Source: Tetragonia tetragonoides (taxonomy: Eukaryota > Streptophyta > Magnoliopsida > Caryophyllales > Aizoaceae). From it: DNA of 64,000 nucleotides. The first letter of the stretch is position 1; each line of letters begins with the position of its first letter. The DNA is taken from NCBI GenBank assembly GCA_038025085.1, contig CM076145.1, positions 15,039,000 to 15,102,999 of the forward strand, written 5' to 3'. This document shows, in pieces, positions 12,171-23,657 of this stretch. The notes beneath the pieces were generated by a model. That model worked only from the letters and a program-made list of their open reading frames with translations, ran no database searches and had not been told where the DNA came from. Position numbers and translations under genes: made by a program.

Positions 12171-13732
12171 CTAGTTTTATCTCCATGCTCCGCACGGACT
12201 CGTGAATATCTCTCGAAAATGGAAATAACTTCCTAAGTGATACCTCATGCATGTTTTATACTGCACAACTATTTCTACATTTGATTATTTTAAAATTTTT
12301 GGTATAAAATGTCCCTTTAAATCGATCTACATCAAAATTAGAATTCATGTAAAAAAAGATTGATTTATAAACATAATTTTAGCCTACATCAAAATTCTAA
12401 AAAGAAAAAAAAGAGATAAAGATTAATAAACCTTTCTTCAAGTATACTAAGACTTTTATTCTCTCAATTTATTATTAGTTCAATTTAGTTTAATCTAATC
12501 CAGATTAGTTAAGTAGATCATGTAGGAACGTACCACTTTGATAAAATTCATTTATGCTATGAAAGATTAAAGGTCAAGTTAAATACATATGATATCAAAT
12601 AGCTAGTTAAGGTATTGTTAGAGGTGTCGTTTATTATTATTTAACCAAGTTGTACACATGTGGCATCTACATGTAATCTTCACACAAACATTTCCTCTTA
12701 TGTGTCATCCTCCATGTCATCACCGCCAGGAAATTACCCAATTTTTATAATACATATATCTCATTTTGAAGTTTTTTTTCAAATCCAATCCATTGAAGCA
12801 AGATTTATAACTTTTTGACTTATGTAACTAAAGTTTTTTATTTTGTAATATAAAAAAAATGCTAATAAATATGTAATAAAGCCAACTAATGATAAGGCAT
12901 TAATAAGTGACACTTGGATGGTGAGTTGTTATTAGGCTATGTGGCAAGCTTTGCTTACGTGGCGCTTTGGGGTCATCATCACACGAATTTACACCTCCTA
13001 CGTGTCGTATCCACACGAATTGGACTCACTTTATACGTATATCGAAGTGGCGCCTATGTGTCATCTTCACACAAATATATCCCTCTCATATGGCGTCTCA
13101 CATGTCATCCTCCCACGCACGAAAAGAACCCAACTTTATAGGACATAGTACATATGTATCTCATTTTGATGTATTTTCCGAACCTGATTCAATGGAGAAA
13201 GAATTATAATTTTTAAAGTTGCGTAACAAAAGTTATTTTATTTTATAATCTTAACAACATGATAATAAATTAATAGCTTGTATTTATGAAGTCAAATAAT
13301 GATTATTAATTTATGCTTGACACACTTGGATGGAGGCTTAGGTGGCGGCATACGTGTCATCACCACACAAACTTGGCGCTTACGTGGCATCTTAGGTGTC
13401 ATGCCCACACGATTTTGAGCGCTTACATAGCATCCTACGTGTCGTGGCCACATGAAATGGACATGATAAAGTTGCGTTACAAAAGTTATTTTATTTTATA
13501 ATCTTAACAACATGATAATAAATTAATAGCTTGTATTTATGAAGTCAAATAATGATTATTAATTTATGCTTGACACACTTGGATGGAGGCTTAGGTGGCG
13601 GCATACGTGTCATCATCACACAAACTTGGCGGTTACGTGGCATCTTAGGTGTCATACCCACACGATTTTGAGCGCTTACATGGTATCCTACGTGTCGTGG
13701 CCACACGAAATGGACTCACTTTTATATATATA
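12171..13732 (-). mobile_element. Non-autonomous Helitron, group A (A1a)
   Basis: On the minus strand the 3' terminus reads ...GAGTCCGTGCGGAGCATGGAGATAAAACTAG in parts: a short GC-rich hairpin, an AT spacer, then CTAG followed by host T. This is the hallmark Helitron 3' end (hairpin then CTRR). The + strand left end is CTAG at 12171. Internally it has the group A body, with alternating TGTCAT..CACACGAA cassettes. The other end runs into an ACTCACTTTTATATATATA tract that abuts the next CTAG at 13733. No helicase is encoded, so mobilisation would need a partner element. Confidence 0.78.
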
Positions 13733-16213
13733 CTAGTTTTATCTACGTGCTTCGCACGGACTCGTTAATATCTCTCAAAAATAAAGATAACTTTCTAGGT
13801 TATACCTCATGCTTGTTTTGTACTGCACAACTAATTTTACATTTGACTATTTTAATTTTTTTTGGTATGAAATGTCCTTTAAAATCGATCTATGTCTAAA
13901 ATAGAATGAATGTCAGTAAAAAATATTATTTTATGAAAATGATTTGAGGCCTACTTCAAAATTCCATAACGAAAAAGAAAAATCAATTTAATGAAGTAAG
14001 ATTTATAATTTCTAGCGTTACATAATTAAAAATATGTTTTGTTAGTTTGAAATAATATAGGAATAAATCATATAATAAAGTCAAGTGATGATAATCATGA
14101 GGGACTTGGAGATGATATTTGTTAAGCTACATGTGGCAAAGTTGTGCACATGTAGCGTCTAACATGTCATTTTCACACGAACATTCCCTCTAATATGACG
14201 TCTACATGTTATCACCGCACGGAAAGAACCCCACTTATATAGGACATATATATCTCATTTTGAAACTTCTTTACAAATTCAATCCATTGAACTAAGATTT
14301 ATAAATATTTGACTTACCTAACTAAATTATTTTATTTTCTAATATAAAAATATGATAATAAATAAATATTTTAATAAATCCAACTAATATGCTAATATAT
14401 AAATATGTAATAAATCCAACTAATGATAACGCATTAATGGGTGACACTTGGATAATGAGTTGTTAGGTTATGTCGCAACCTTTGCTTATGTGGCGGCTTA
14501 GATGTCATTGTCACACGAATTTGGGCGGGCCTCTACGTGGCGTCCTACGCGTGTCGTGCCCGCATGAATTGAACTTGAATGATATTTGTTAAGTTATGTG
14601 GCTAAGCTGTGCACATGTAGCGTCTACGTGTCATTTTCACATGATTTATGTGGCGTCCACATGTTATCACCACACGGAAAGGTCCCAACTTGTATAGGAC
14701 ATATATATCTCATTTTAAAAACTTTTCAAATCCAATCAATTGAAGTAGGATTTATAATTCTTTAACTTACGTAACCATTTTTCTTTTGTAATATAAAAAT
14801 ATGCTAATAATTATGTAATAAATCCAACTAATGGTGAGGCATTAATGGTCACACTTGGGTGATGATGAGTTGTTAGGTTATGTGACAAGTTTGGCTTTGT
14901 ACATGCTTTGCTTAAGTGGCGGCTTAGGCATCATCGTCACGCAAATTTGGGCCTCTACATGGCGTTCCACATGTCATGCCTACAAAAAGTTGAGCGCTTA
15001 TGTGGCATCTCACGTGGCGTGCCCAAATGAAATTGACTCACTTTTATATCACCACTCGAATTAGGACCTAATTTTAGTGTGATGTACTCAATTATTGTAT
15101 TACCAATATGGTTATTCTACATATTTTATCCTTAACCTATATAAAACTTTCCCTAGGAAAGGTCAAACTTCATAAGCTTAAATATAGGACATATACATCT
15201 CATTTTGAAGTATTTTTCATTTCCAATGCAATGACGTAAACTTAGATTTTTTATAATTGCGTAGCCAAAGTTATTTTATTTTCTAATTTGAAGGCTAATA
15301 ATTATGAATATTTTATTTAATTACTATATTAATGTCAATAATGAAGATGCATTTATTGATGTCACTTGTATGACTTGCTTATGTATCCGCCTATGTGGCG
15401 CTTAGGTGTCATCACCACACGAAATCGGGTCTCCAAGGTAGCGTCCTACATGGCGTGCCCGTCACACGAAATTGACTCAACTTTATATGGTTATCCTACG
15501 TGTCTTATCCACTTAACTTATACGAAAACTTATAGAACATATATATCTTATTTTGGAGTATGTTTTAAATCCAATTCATTGAAATAAGATTATAATTTTT
15601 TGAGTTACGTAACTTAAATTATTTATTTTCTATTTTGAAAAAATACACTAATTTATATTATAGATGATGTATTAAACGCGTGACACTTAGATAATTTGTT
15701 AGGATATGTGGCAAGCTTATACGTATACCGATGTGGCGCCTATGTGTAATCTTCCAAACATATCCCTCCCATGTGGCGTCCTCACACAAAAAAAAAAACC
15801 CAAGGAGTACATAGTACATATGTATCTCATTTTAAAGTATTTTTTGAACCCGATCCAATAATGGAGTAAGTATTATAATTTTTAAAGTTGTGTAACCAAA
15901 GTTAATTTATTTTTAGTTTGAATAATATTATAATAATTATATTATATGTTGTATTTATGAAGTCAAATAATGATCATTAATGATTGACCCACTTGGATGG
16001 GTGGCTTAGGTGGCAGCATACGTGTCATCACCACACGAATGTGGGCGCTGCGTGGCATCTCATGTGTCGTCCTCACATGAATATAGGCGCTTGCGTGGCA
16101 TCCCACGTGGAGTGCCCACACGAAATGAATATATATATATATTCATTTCGTGTGGGCACTCCAACGTGGCTTTAACATTGTGTGAATGTCTAATCCACTT
16201 GACAACCTTTCTA

Positions 16214-16279
<66 letters not shown>

Positions 16280-16342
16280 TTTCGTGTGGGCACTCCCACG
16301 TGGCTTTAACATTGTGTGAATGTCTAATCCACTTGACAACCT

Positions 16343-16423
<81 letters not shown>

Positions 16424-16462
16424 TAATCCACTTGACAACCTTTCTATATAGATATATGATTA

Positions 16463-16525
<63 letters not shown>
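13733..16525 (-). mobile_element. Non-autonomous Helitron, group A (A1b), rearranged 5' end
   Basis: The 3' end on the minus strand is very clear: CACGG..CCGTGCGAAGCACG hairpin, GTAGATAAAACTAG at 13733. The body repeats the A cassettes over several ACGTGTC/ACGTGGC-containing units and is collinear with the copy at 34106-37600. The 5' terminus on the minus strand reads TC(AT)n, i.e. ...TATATATGA on the + strand ending at 16525, followed by host T. The last 420 bases (16103-16525) are a nested fold-back, described separately. It sits inside the hAT transposase gene. Confidence 0.75.
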
Positions 16526-16526
<1 letters not shown>

Positions 16527-16575
16527 TAGAAAGGTTGTCAAGTGGATTAGACATTCACACAATGTTAAAGCCTCG
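16103..16575. repeat. Nested inverted duplications at the Helitron/hAT junction
   Basis: Arms: 16103-16130 pairs with 16141-16169 around a 10-base AT loop (GGAGTGCCCACACGAAATGA and its complement). A segment of hAT coding sequence, native at 16526-16572 on the + strand, recurs reversed at 16170-16211, 16303-16346 and (short) 16421-16446. Reversed Helitron end sequence CATTTCGTGTGGGCACTCC occurs at 16143-16162 and 16278-16296. (AT)n tracts at 16216-16276, 16346-16420 and 16466-16523 separate the pieces. Confidence 0.85.
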
Positions 16576-17340
16576 TTTAAGCTAGCATGTAACGCACTAA
16601 ATATGAAGCCCAGACATTTTTCCTTGGACACTCCTACCCGTTGGAACTCCACTTATAAGTTTCTAATGGATACATGTGACTATGGTGTTATTTTGACCAA
16701 CCTTTCCAATGCTAGTAGGAACGATGATGGTGATATGATTAGCACGGACAATTGGATGTTAGGTGAAAAACTTTGTAGTGTTCTTGAATGCTTTAATTCC
16801 GCTACCAATGTTTTCTCTTTAGTGTATGAGCCTAATGTGCATCGACTTATAAAAGAATGTGTTAGAATTGTATCTGTTCTTGTGCAGCATGTGAGTGATC
16901 CTAGCTTAAATGCAATTATTGTGAGTATGTTCAAAAATGGTTTAATTATTTTATTGAATTTCCTCACTTGTATGCTATTGCTGCTATTCTTGACCCTAGT
17001 GTTCGAGTTGACGGACTAACTAATTTGTTGGAGTATTATTATGACACCATCAATAAGGTGTTGTCGTATCCATCTGATGTTGAGAAGTATGTTAGTACCG
17101 TTGTGAATGAGTTGCATCAATTGTATGCTCTTTATTCTGCAAAGTATGGAACCCAACCCTTGTCAATACGACTCCTGACACATCGGGTAAGCGTGGCAGT
17201 GGCCCTTTATTTCCAACATATTGAAAAAGCGAAGACAAGATGGTGGTAATGTGTTATCTAACATAAATGAATATCTAAATTAGCAATATAAGATAGATGA
17301 TGATTTCAACATTTGTCAGTGGTCGTATAGCATGTAGATC
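16526..17340 (+). pseudogene. hAT transposase, RWNST region and C-terminal half
   Basis: Reads [18 protein letters not shown], then [15 protein letters not shown] (the RWNST motif of hAT transposases) and [21 protein letters not shown] frame change near 16950 gives [20 protein letters not shown], the conserved A..LDPR-like block, up to YFQHIEKAKTRW. It continues the fragment that ends SAFLDP at 12170: removing 12171-16525 gives LDP|IRKVVKW in frame across an A|T site. Stops and shifts at 16950, 17247 and 17280-17340 make it non-functional. Confidence 0.9.
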
Positions 17341-17643
17341 AACTTCCTATTTTGGCAAGAATTGCGAAAGATATACTCGCAGTGGCTGCCTCCACTGTTG
17401 CTTCCGAGTTTGCTTTTAGTGCAGGAAAAAGAGTGTTGGATGATAAGAGGGCAAGCCTACACCCCACGTCAGTTAAAATGTGCGTATGCAAGAAGGATTG
17501 GGATGGAGCCGAGATGCACACAATCATGGGACATTGATGATGATGATGCTTCCATAGATGAGTGGATAGCGATGGATGCTGGCTCGGAATCTACATCTTC
17601 ACAAGTATCGTTTGGTGAAGGATCAAGTTATCAACAACTATAA
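17341..17643 (+). pseudogene. hAT C-terminal dimerisation domain
   Basis: LPILARIAKDILAVAASTVA followed by SEFAFSAGKRVLDDKRASLHP is the hAT family C-terminal dimerisation region (PxLAxxAxDILAvpaSTvaSEraFS). It is open from about 17340 to 17537. A shifted frame (17362-17643) supplies an acidic tail with DDDDASIDEW and GEGSSYQQL. This is the last recognisable part of the transposase. Confidence 0.9.
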
Positions 17644-17706
17644 GATCATCGGAGGTGGAGATATTCTCACAGACATTCAAGGATTGTAATGGTTTGTAAT
17701 AATTAG

Positions 17707-18140
17707 AACTACTAGTACTTAGACATAGACATTAATGGTTTGTAATAATTAGAACTACGTGGGTTTTGATTCCTTCGGGATACGTAGGCAGCTTAATTAT
17801 TTTAAAACATAATTAAATCCAAGCCCTTCAAGCCCCCCTCCCCGTTAGAACTACGTTGGCTTTGATTCCTTCGGGATACGTAGGCATCTTAAGTGTTGAG
17901 AAGTCAAGATTAAGAGCAAGCCTTTTAATTTATGTAATTTATTTTTGTGCTTAGACATAGATATTAATGGTTTGTAATAATTAGAACTACGTGGGCTTTG
18001 ATTCTTTCGGGATACGTAGGTAGCTTAATTATTTTAAACATAATTAAGTCCAAGCCCTTCAAGCCCCCCTCCCCGTTAGAACTACGTTGACTTTGATTCC
18101 TCTGGGATACGTAGGCATCTTAATTGTTGAGAAATCAATA
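17707..18140. repeat. Tandem repeat, unit about 235 bp, with internal half-repeats
   Basis: ACATAGAnATTAATGGTTTG starts each unit (about 17717 and 17955). Each unit holds two copies of a GTTTGATTCCTTCGGGATACGTAGG-type string, so the motif CGGGATACGTAGG occurs four times (about 17778, 17872, 18009, 18103). A C-run (CAAGCCCCCCTCCCCG) lies between the halves. Known: this ACTACGTnGGCTTTGATT...TACGTAGG string is common in LTR/leader regions of plant Ty3/gypsy (Tat) elements; here it stands alone without an LTR border I can define. Confidence 0.75.
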
Positions 18141-18840
18141 TTAAGTTAATGTTATTTGTTTTTGTTCTTCATTGTATTAGTTTTTGTTAACTATTTGCAT
18201 TTTTTAGTTAAATGATTAATATTATAATTTTGATTTTTCATAAATATAATTATATCTTTTAGAAGTTGTATTAAGAGAAAGTCATAAATATTATTTATCT
18301 TCAGCTTTCATAAATATAATGATTTTTTTTTACAAGTTGAATTAATATAAAGATATTTAGTTAATTTTATTTGATGGAAGATATTCAGTTAATAAAGTTC
18401 TTATTACTAATATGACTAATATAATTTATTTTTTAAAATGTTGTGCTAAGTATTTTAGTTTTTGTTCAATAAATATTTTTAATATTGGGGTTTATAATGC
18501 CTGTGGCAAAACATGCTTTTTGTTAAATTATCTATAAATTAATACTACTTCAAAGCATAAATAATTTTTTAATCAAATTACATACTAGTTTGTTACTAAT
18601 ATAGCCCAACATAATCCAATAATATTGTATATTTCGGCCCAAACCACAAAGACGTCCAAATTACAAGAAGGTACAAAGTACAAGAAGGTCCAATGCTTTT
18701 AATCAGTTTTTTTTTTTTTTTTTTTTTTTTGCTAATTTCTTAGTTTCTTTTAATCAGTCAAAACTCAGTCTAATATAATTATTAGTCTCACACTCTCACT
18801 CTCAAGTCTCACCTAAACAGCTAAACTTAGTCTTTTACTC
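18141..18840. other. AT-rich intergenic DNA
   Basis: No coding frame, with a poly-T run of about 24 bases near 18707-18730. The end turns CT-rich (18784-18840). Nothing else recognised. Confidence 0.4.
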
Positions 18841-19070
18841 TTTTGCAAATTGCACGCCCTCTTCTGTCTTCTCCATCCCCTTTTCCCCTCTTTCTTACTC
18901 TCTCAGTCAAAAGTCTCAAAACTCAAGAAGAACACTCACATCCTTTCCCTTTCTTTTTCCCTCCATGGCTCCAATCTCCATTGTTCGTTGTGAAAGAAGT
19001 TCCAGATGACCTCGTCCTTGTGAGTTCGTGTGGATCCGAAAATTGAATTGGGCAAATCAAGCAACCTCTG

Positions 19071-19117
<47 letters not shown>

Positions 19118-19219
19118 CGATCTGTCACTAGTCACCACCATCACCGACTCACTATCCACGCCTCCTCTCACTCTCTCTTCGCCCACCAGGCCACCACCTT
19201 CCACGGCTTCCAAAGATGG

Positions 19220-19291
<72 letters not shown>

Positions 19292-19401
19292 CGCTCGCTC
19301 GATCTGTCACTAGTCACCACCATCACCGACTCACTATCCACGCCTCCTCTCACTCTCTCTTCGCCCACCAGGCCACCACCTTCCACGGCTTCCAAAGATG
19401 G

Positions 19402-19484
<83 letters not shown>

Positions 19485-19722
19485 TTTGCATGTTAATGGT
19501 TTAGCTCATATGCACCTTGTTTTCAATTTGGGTTTTCTGTCCACCATTCCTTTCTCACTCTTTCATCCTCTTTCAGTCTTTTGGTGCTTTGGACTTGAGG
19601 TTTAATGGCCAATTGGTCATTCATGGATGTTTCTGGATTCAACTTTCAAAGGGTATCGATTCAGATTTCAGAGGAGTCTTCAACTGTTCTTGTACAAAAA
19701 ATTTCTTTAATTCAATTATTTG
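18841..19722 (+). other. CT-rich gene-start-like region with tandem duplication
   Basis: A plant 5'-UTR-like CT-rich stretch followed by two direct copies of a segment from GATCTGTCACTAGTCACC to CTTCCAAAGATGGTAATC (about 19115-19222 and 19297-19404). (CT)n tracts lie at 19074-19114, 19223-19290 and 19404-19476, and the period is about 182 bases. Downstream, ATGGCCAATTGGTCATTC (19605) opens a short frame MANWSFMDVSGFNFQRVS that is cut by the retroelement at 19723. Inference: this may be the 5' part of a host gene disrupted by the insertion. The serine/leucine-rich and arginine/glutamate-rich frames over the CT tracts are artefacts. Confidence 0.4.
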
Positions 19723-20637
<915 letters not shown>

Positions 20638-20650
20638 ACTGCCCCCCTAA
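20638..20650 (-). other. Polypurine tract
   Basis: In the element's sense, AGGGGGGCAGT directly precedes the TGTTACAC LTR start, at the same position as in the left-hand copy. Confidence 0.75.
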
Positions 20651-20749
20651 TACATATATAAACCTTTCGAGTTTATTTTGTATTATTGTACTGTTGACGC
20701 TTCGTTTCCCACGCTTTGATGGTACAACCGTTTTTGCATGTGTATTTTC

Positions 20750-20806
20750 ATTGGTCATGGGTAGTCGTGTTTTTCAGTTAATGATGACTACCTCTATTAT
20801 AAATAT
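20750..20806 (+). promoter_or_regulatory. CCAAT/TATA-like promoter block of antisense PMD gene, copy 2
   Basis: ATTGGTCATGGGTAGTCGTG, TTTCAGTTAATGATGACTA and ATTATAAATATCCCC precede the ATG at 20906 by about 109 bases. The same strings, order and spacing occur before the ATG of copy 1 (minus strand, 3700-3642). Promoter activity is inferred from conservation only. Confidence 0.55.
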
Positions 20807-22718
20807 CCCCTCTAGCTCTCTCGTTTCTCATCACCTTCTTTCTCTTCACTTCAAACCCCAATTCCTAAAAACTCTGCACCTTCAATCTTTACTTTTCATC
20901 CTCTAATGGCTAATTCCGAACCTTTCCTCAATTTGAAGGACATTAGTAATCTTAAACAAGCTGAAGACGATGTTAATCTTTACAAAAAAAATCAAGGATT
21001 ATCCGGATTCGTATCGTCCTTCGAGGCTTCAGCATCGAAACGTTGTGGTTCTATCTCCTCCTGGGCCTCCTTTCTCTTCAAGTAGGCTTCCTAGATTTTC
21101 GTTGGGACCAAATTTTGATTCGAAAGCTTTCTTGGAAGAAGATGAAGCTTTCCTCTCCCGATTTGATCATGTTTTTCCTAATTTTCAGTTTTGTCGTTCC
21201 TTATTCTTTTCGGGTAACACTTTCGAACGCGTTCTCTTACATGCTGGGAACAAACCCCTTCATGGTTGGGTCAATGATGTTAAAGACAGTTTTCCACGAA
21301 AATGGTTTGATCGTTTTAAGGATTTTCATAGTCGCTGGAAGGAAAATCAAATTTACGACTTCATTCGTTTAGCTTTGTTCAAAACCATTCCTTTCGAAGC
21401 CAATGTTTCTCTTTCCATTTTATTATTGTGGAATCCTGCTATTAATTATTTCATTTTGGGTAGTGGTGTTCAAACTGTCACTCTTGAGGACATAGCATTC
21501 TTTACTGGTCTAAACCCTGATATGTCGTCTATAGAGCTTAGTTACATTCGTTGTTCTCCTGCTGTCGAAGAGGAGTACTTAAAATCGGCCTCTCTTTTAT
21601 TGTGTCCAAAATAATCTTGGAGTGCAATGAATACTCTTCTGTTTCATCCTGGGCCTGTTACGAAAGAAGAGGTTGTCCTTTTATTGGTTTATGTTTTTAG
21701 TCATTTGTGTATGGGGAAATCTTGTAATATAAGTCGGACTTTCCTCCATTTAGCAGCCAATGTGGCCTCGATGGAAGACCCTGTTCCTTTGGCCCCATTT
21801 CTTCTAGCTCAACTATATCGAGGGTTGAGTCGAATGGTTATTGACCCTTCTCGAATATACAAGCAGACTTGCCCTTTGTGGATATTAACTGTTTAGGCTC
21901 ATGTATATTACCCTTATTTAGTCCACACCTTGTCTGATAAGGAATATGAATTCCAGCTTCGAAAAGAGACAGATAAATACATGGGTTCTCTTATTAACTG
22001 TAACAGATCTCCTCGAGATGAGGGGGGTTGTGTTGCAGAGGCTGTTTTTAACAAGTGTTCCCCTTCTAATCCAAATGATTTTTCTCGGATATTGCTTGAG
22101 TTTCTTTCAAGGCCTTCTTCCTTCAATTGGCACCCTGCTCAAGATTTGGGTGTTATTCCTGATGGAGTTGACCCTGTTCGAATAGCTGCTCCTTCATGGT
22201 TATCTTCTTTTAATCCTTTCTTTATTTCTGATGAGCAAGGTCAATCTTTTTGGAATTCTGTGTTGTGTGCTTGTGACCTTCTTTTTATTGATTCCCACGA
22301 AATGGGAGTAGAGGTCTACAACCCCCAACTTGTTGCTAGACAATTTGGTCTGGTACAGACTTGTGCCATTCCCTTCATTGAGACTCTTAACCGTCTCTGG
22401 TCTTTGAGGGTTAACTTACTAGGTGATGAGGTTAGTCAGAAGATGGTGGAGGCTGGTCGTCATGAGCTATACCTTCGAGCTCATCGTACTCTCTCCGTTT
22501 ATAGAAGTAAAAGGAAGATTCTTCCTTGGGTGAGGGCTACTCATGTTGAGCCTGGATATGCTCGATGGTGGAATCGGTTTGCTTTTGCTTACCTTCATCC
22601 TGATTCTCTTCGAACACGAATCGAGGCTGTTTTAGGAGTTCTTTATCCTAAGCCTGCTCCGAAAGCTGCTGCCATAACTCCTTTTCGAGCTCTTGTTCCT
22701 CCTCCTTTCCTTTTTGAG

Positions 22719-22795
22719 GTATCTTTTTCTTTTAACATGTTATTTTTTGTAATTTCTTCTTTTGCCTTTTATAACTTATTTCGTTTTGATTATAG
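22719..22795 (+). other. Intron 1 of antisense PMD gene
   Basis: GAG|GTATCTTTTT...GATTATAG|TCTATTCC; 77 bases, T-rich, GT-AG. Its survival inside a retroelement fits antisense placement, since the element's own genomic RNA would carry it in the unspliceable orientation. Confidence 0.65.
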
Positions 22796-23573
22796 TCTAT
22801 TCCAGAGGTATTTTCTTACGAAGAGTCAGCAAATGAGGATGTTGTCAATGTGTCTCCTCTTGTCGTTGCTCCTATTAGCATGGTCCTTCCCTTGTCTATG
22901 CCTTCTTCTTCGTCCGGTTTGAAGCGGCCTAGGGATCTTCTTTCCTCGAGTCGAACAGGATCATCTGCAATACCTCCAGACCTTATCATCAAACGTCGTC
23001 GAAAAAGAAGTATTTTCCTCTCCTTAATTTATTTCTTCATGGGAATTTATAAACATATCTCTTATTACTCCTTTTATATGTATGTAGAAGGTATTACCTC
23101 TTTGTTCCCTTCATCTGTGGTGGAACCTGTCTCTCAAGCCTTAGTAATCTACCCATTTGGTATGAATCTTCACTCTATTTCAAATACCTTTTCGATTTGC
23201 CATTTATTATATCTGATCTTTTTCTTATATACAGAGCCTGTGATTGAGGATTCATCTCCTTCAACTCCGTTAGGACATGCTTCTCCTGATCATGCTTCTG
23301 CCATTCATTCACCTTCGAGTATAAATTCTTTACTTCTTTCTTTTTGGTTTCTCTTTATTTTCTAAAAAAACCGAGTTATTTTCCTTTTTCCAAATAGGGT
23401 GGAAATAGCTATTTCATCTAATTCTGATGATATTGGGGCGAATGACTCTAGATTAGAGGACCCAGCTTTGTCCTCTCCTAGCCCTTCCTTTGATCAACAA
23501 CCAGACTTGGTTGTTCAACCACCACAACCTGAGATAGTGGTTGTGTCTCAAGCTGATACAGTGGTTGTCACAG

Positions 23574-23657
23574 GTTAGAATTATTTTTATTCTAGACCTT
23601 TATACCTTCGTGAATTCTTATTTATTCGTGGTTTTTATTTCGTAATTTATTTTATAG
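23574..23657 (+). other. Last intron of antisense PMD gene
   Basis: CACAG|GTTAGAATT...TTTTATAG|GCATTCC, T-rich, 84 bases. It precedes the coiled-coil exon. Confidence 0.6.

Noticed and set aside
12914..13209. Recurring short frames such as those at 12.9, 13.3, 14.9, 35.3, 38.3, 57.4, 60.4, 62.2 and 63.5 kb that look like a small protein family
   Set aside because: They sit at equivalent places in Helitron cassettes, occur in two or three frames at once and follow DNA conservation rather than codon conservation.
16186..17019. 277-residue fusion of Tyr-Ile repeats with hAT sequence
   Set aside because: Only the hAT part from 16526 is real; the upstream portion is microsatellite and reversed junction copies.
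20970..22922. PMD frames as an intact host gene with introns
   Set aside because: Position inside LTR borders, presence in a second retroelement copy, and three frame lesions make it a retroelement passenger.
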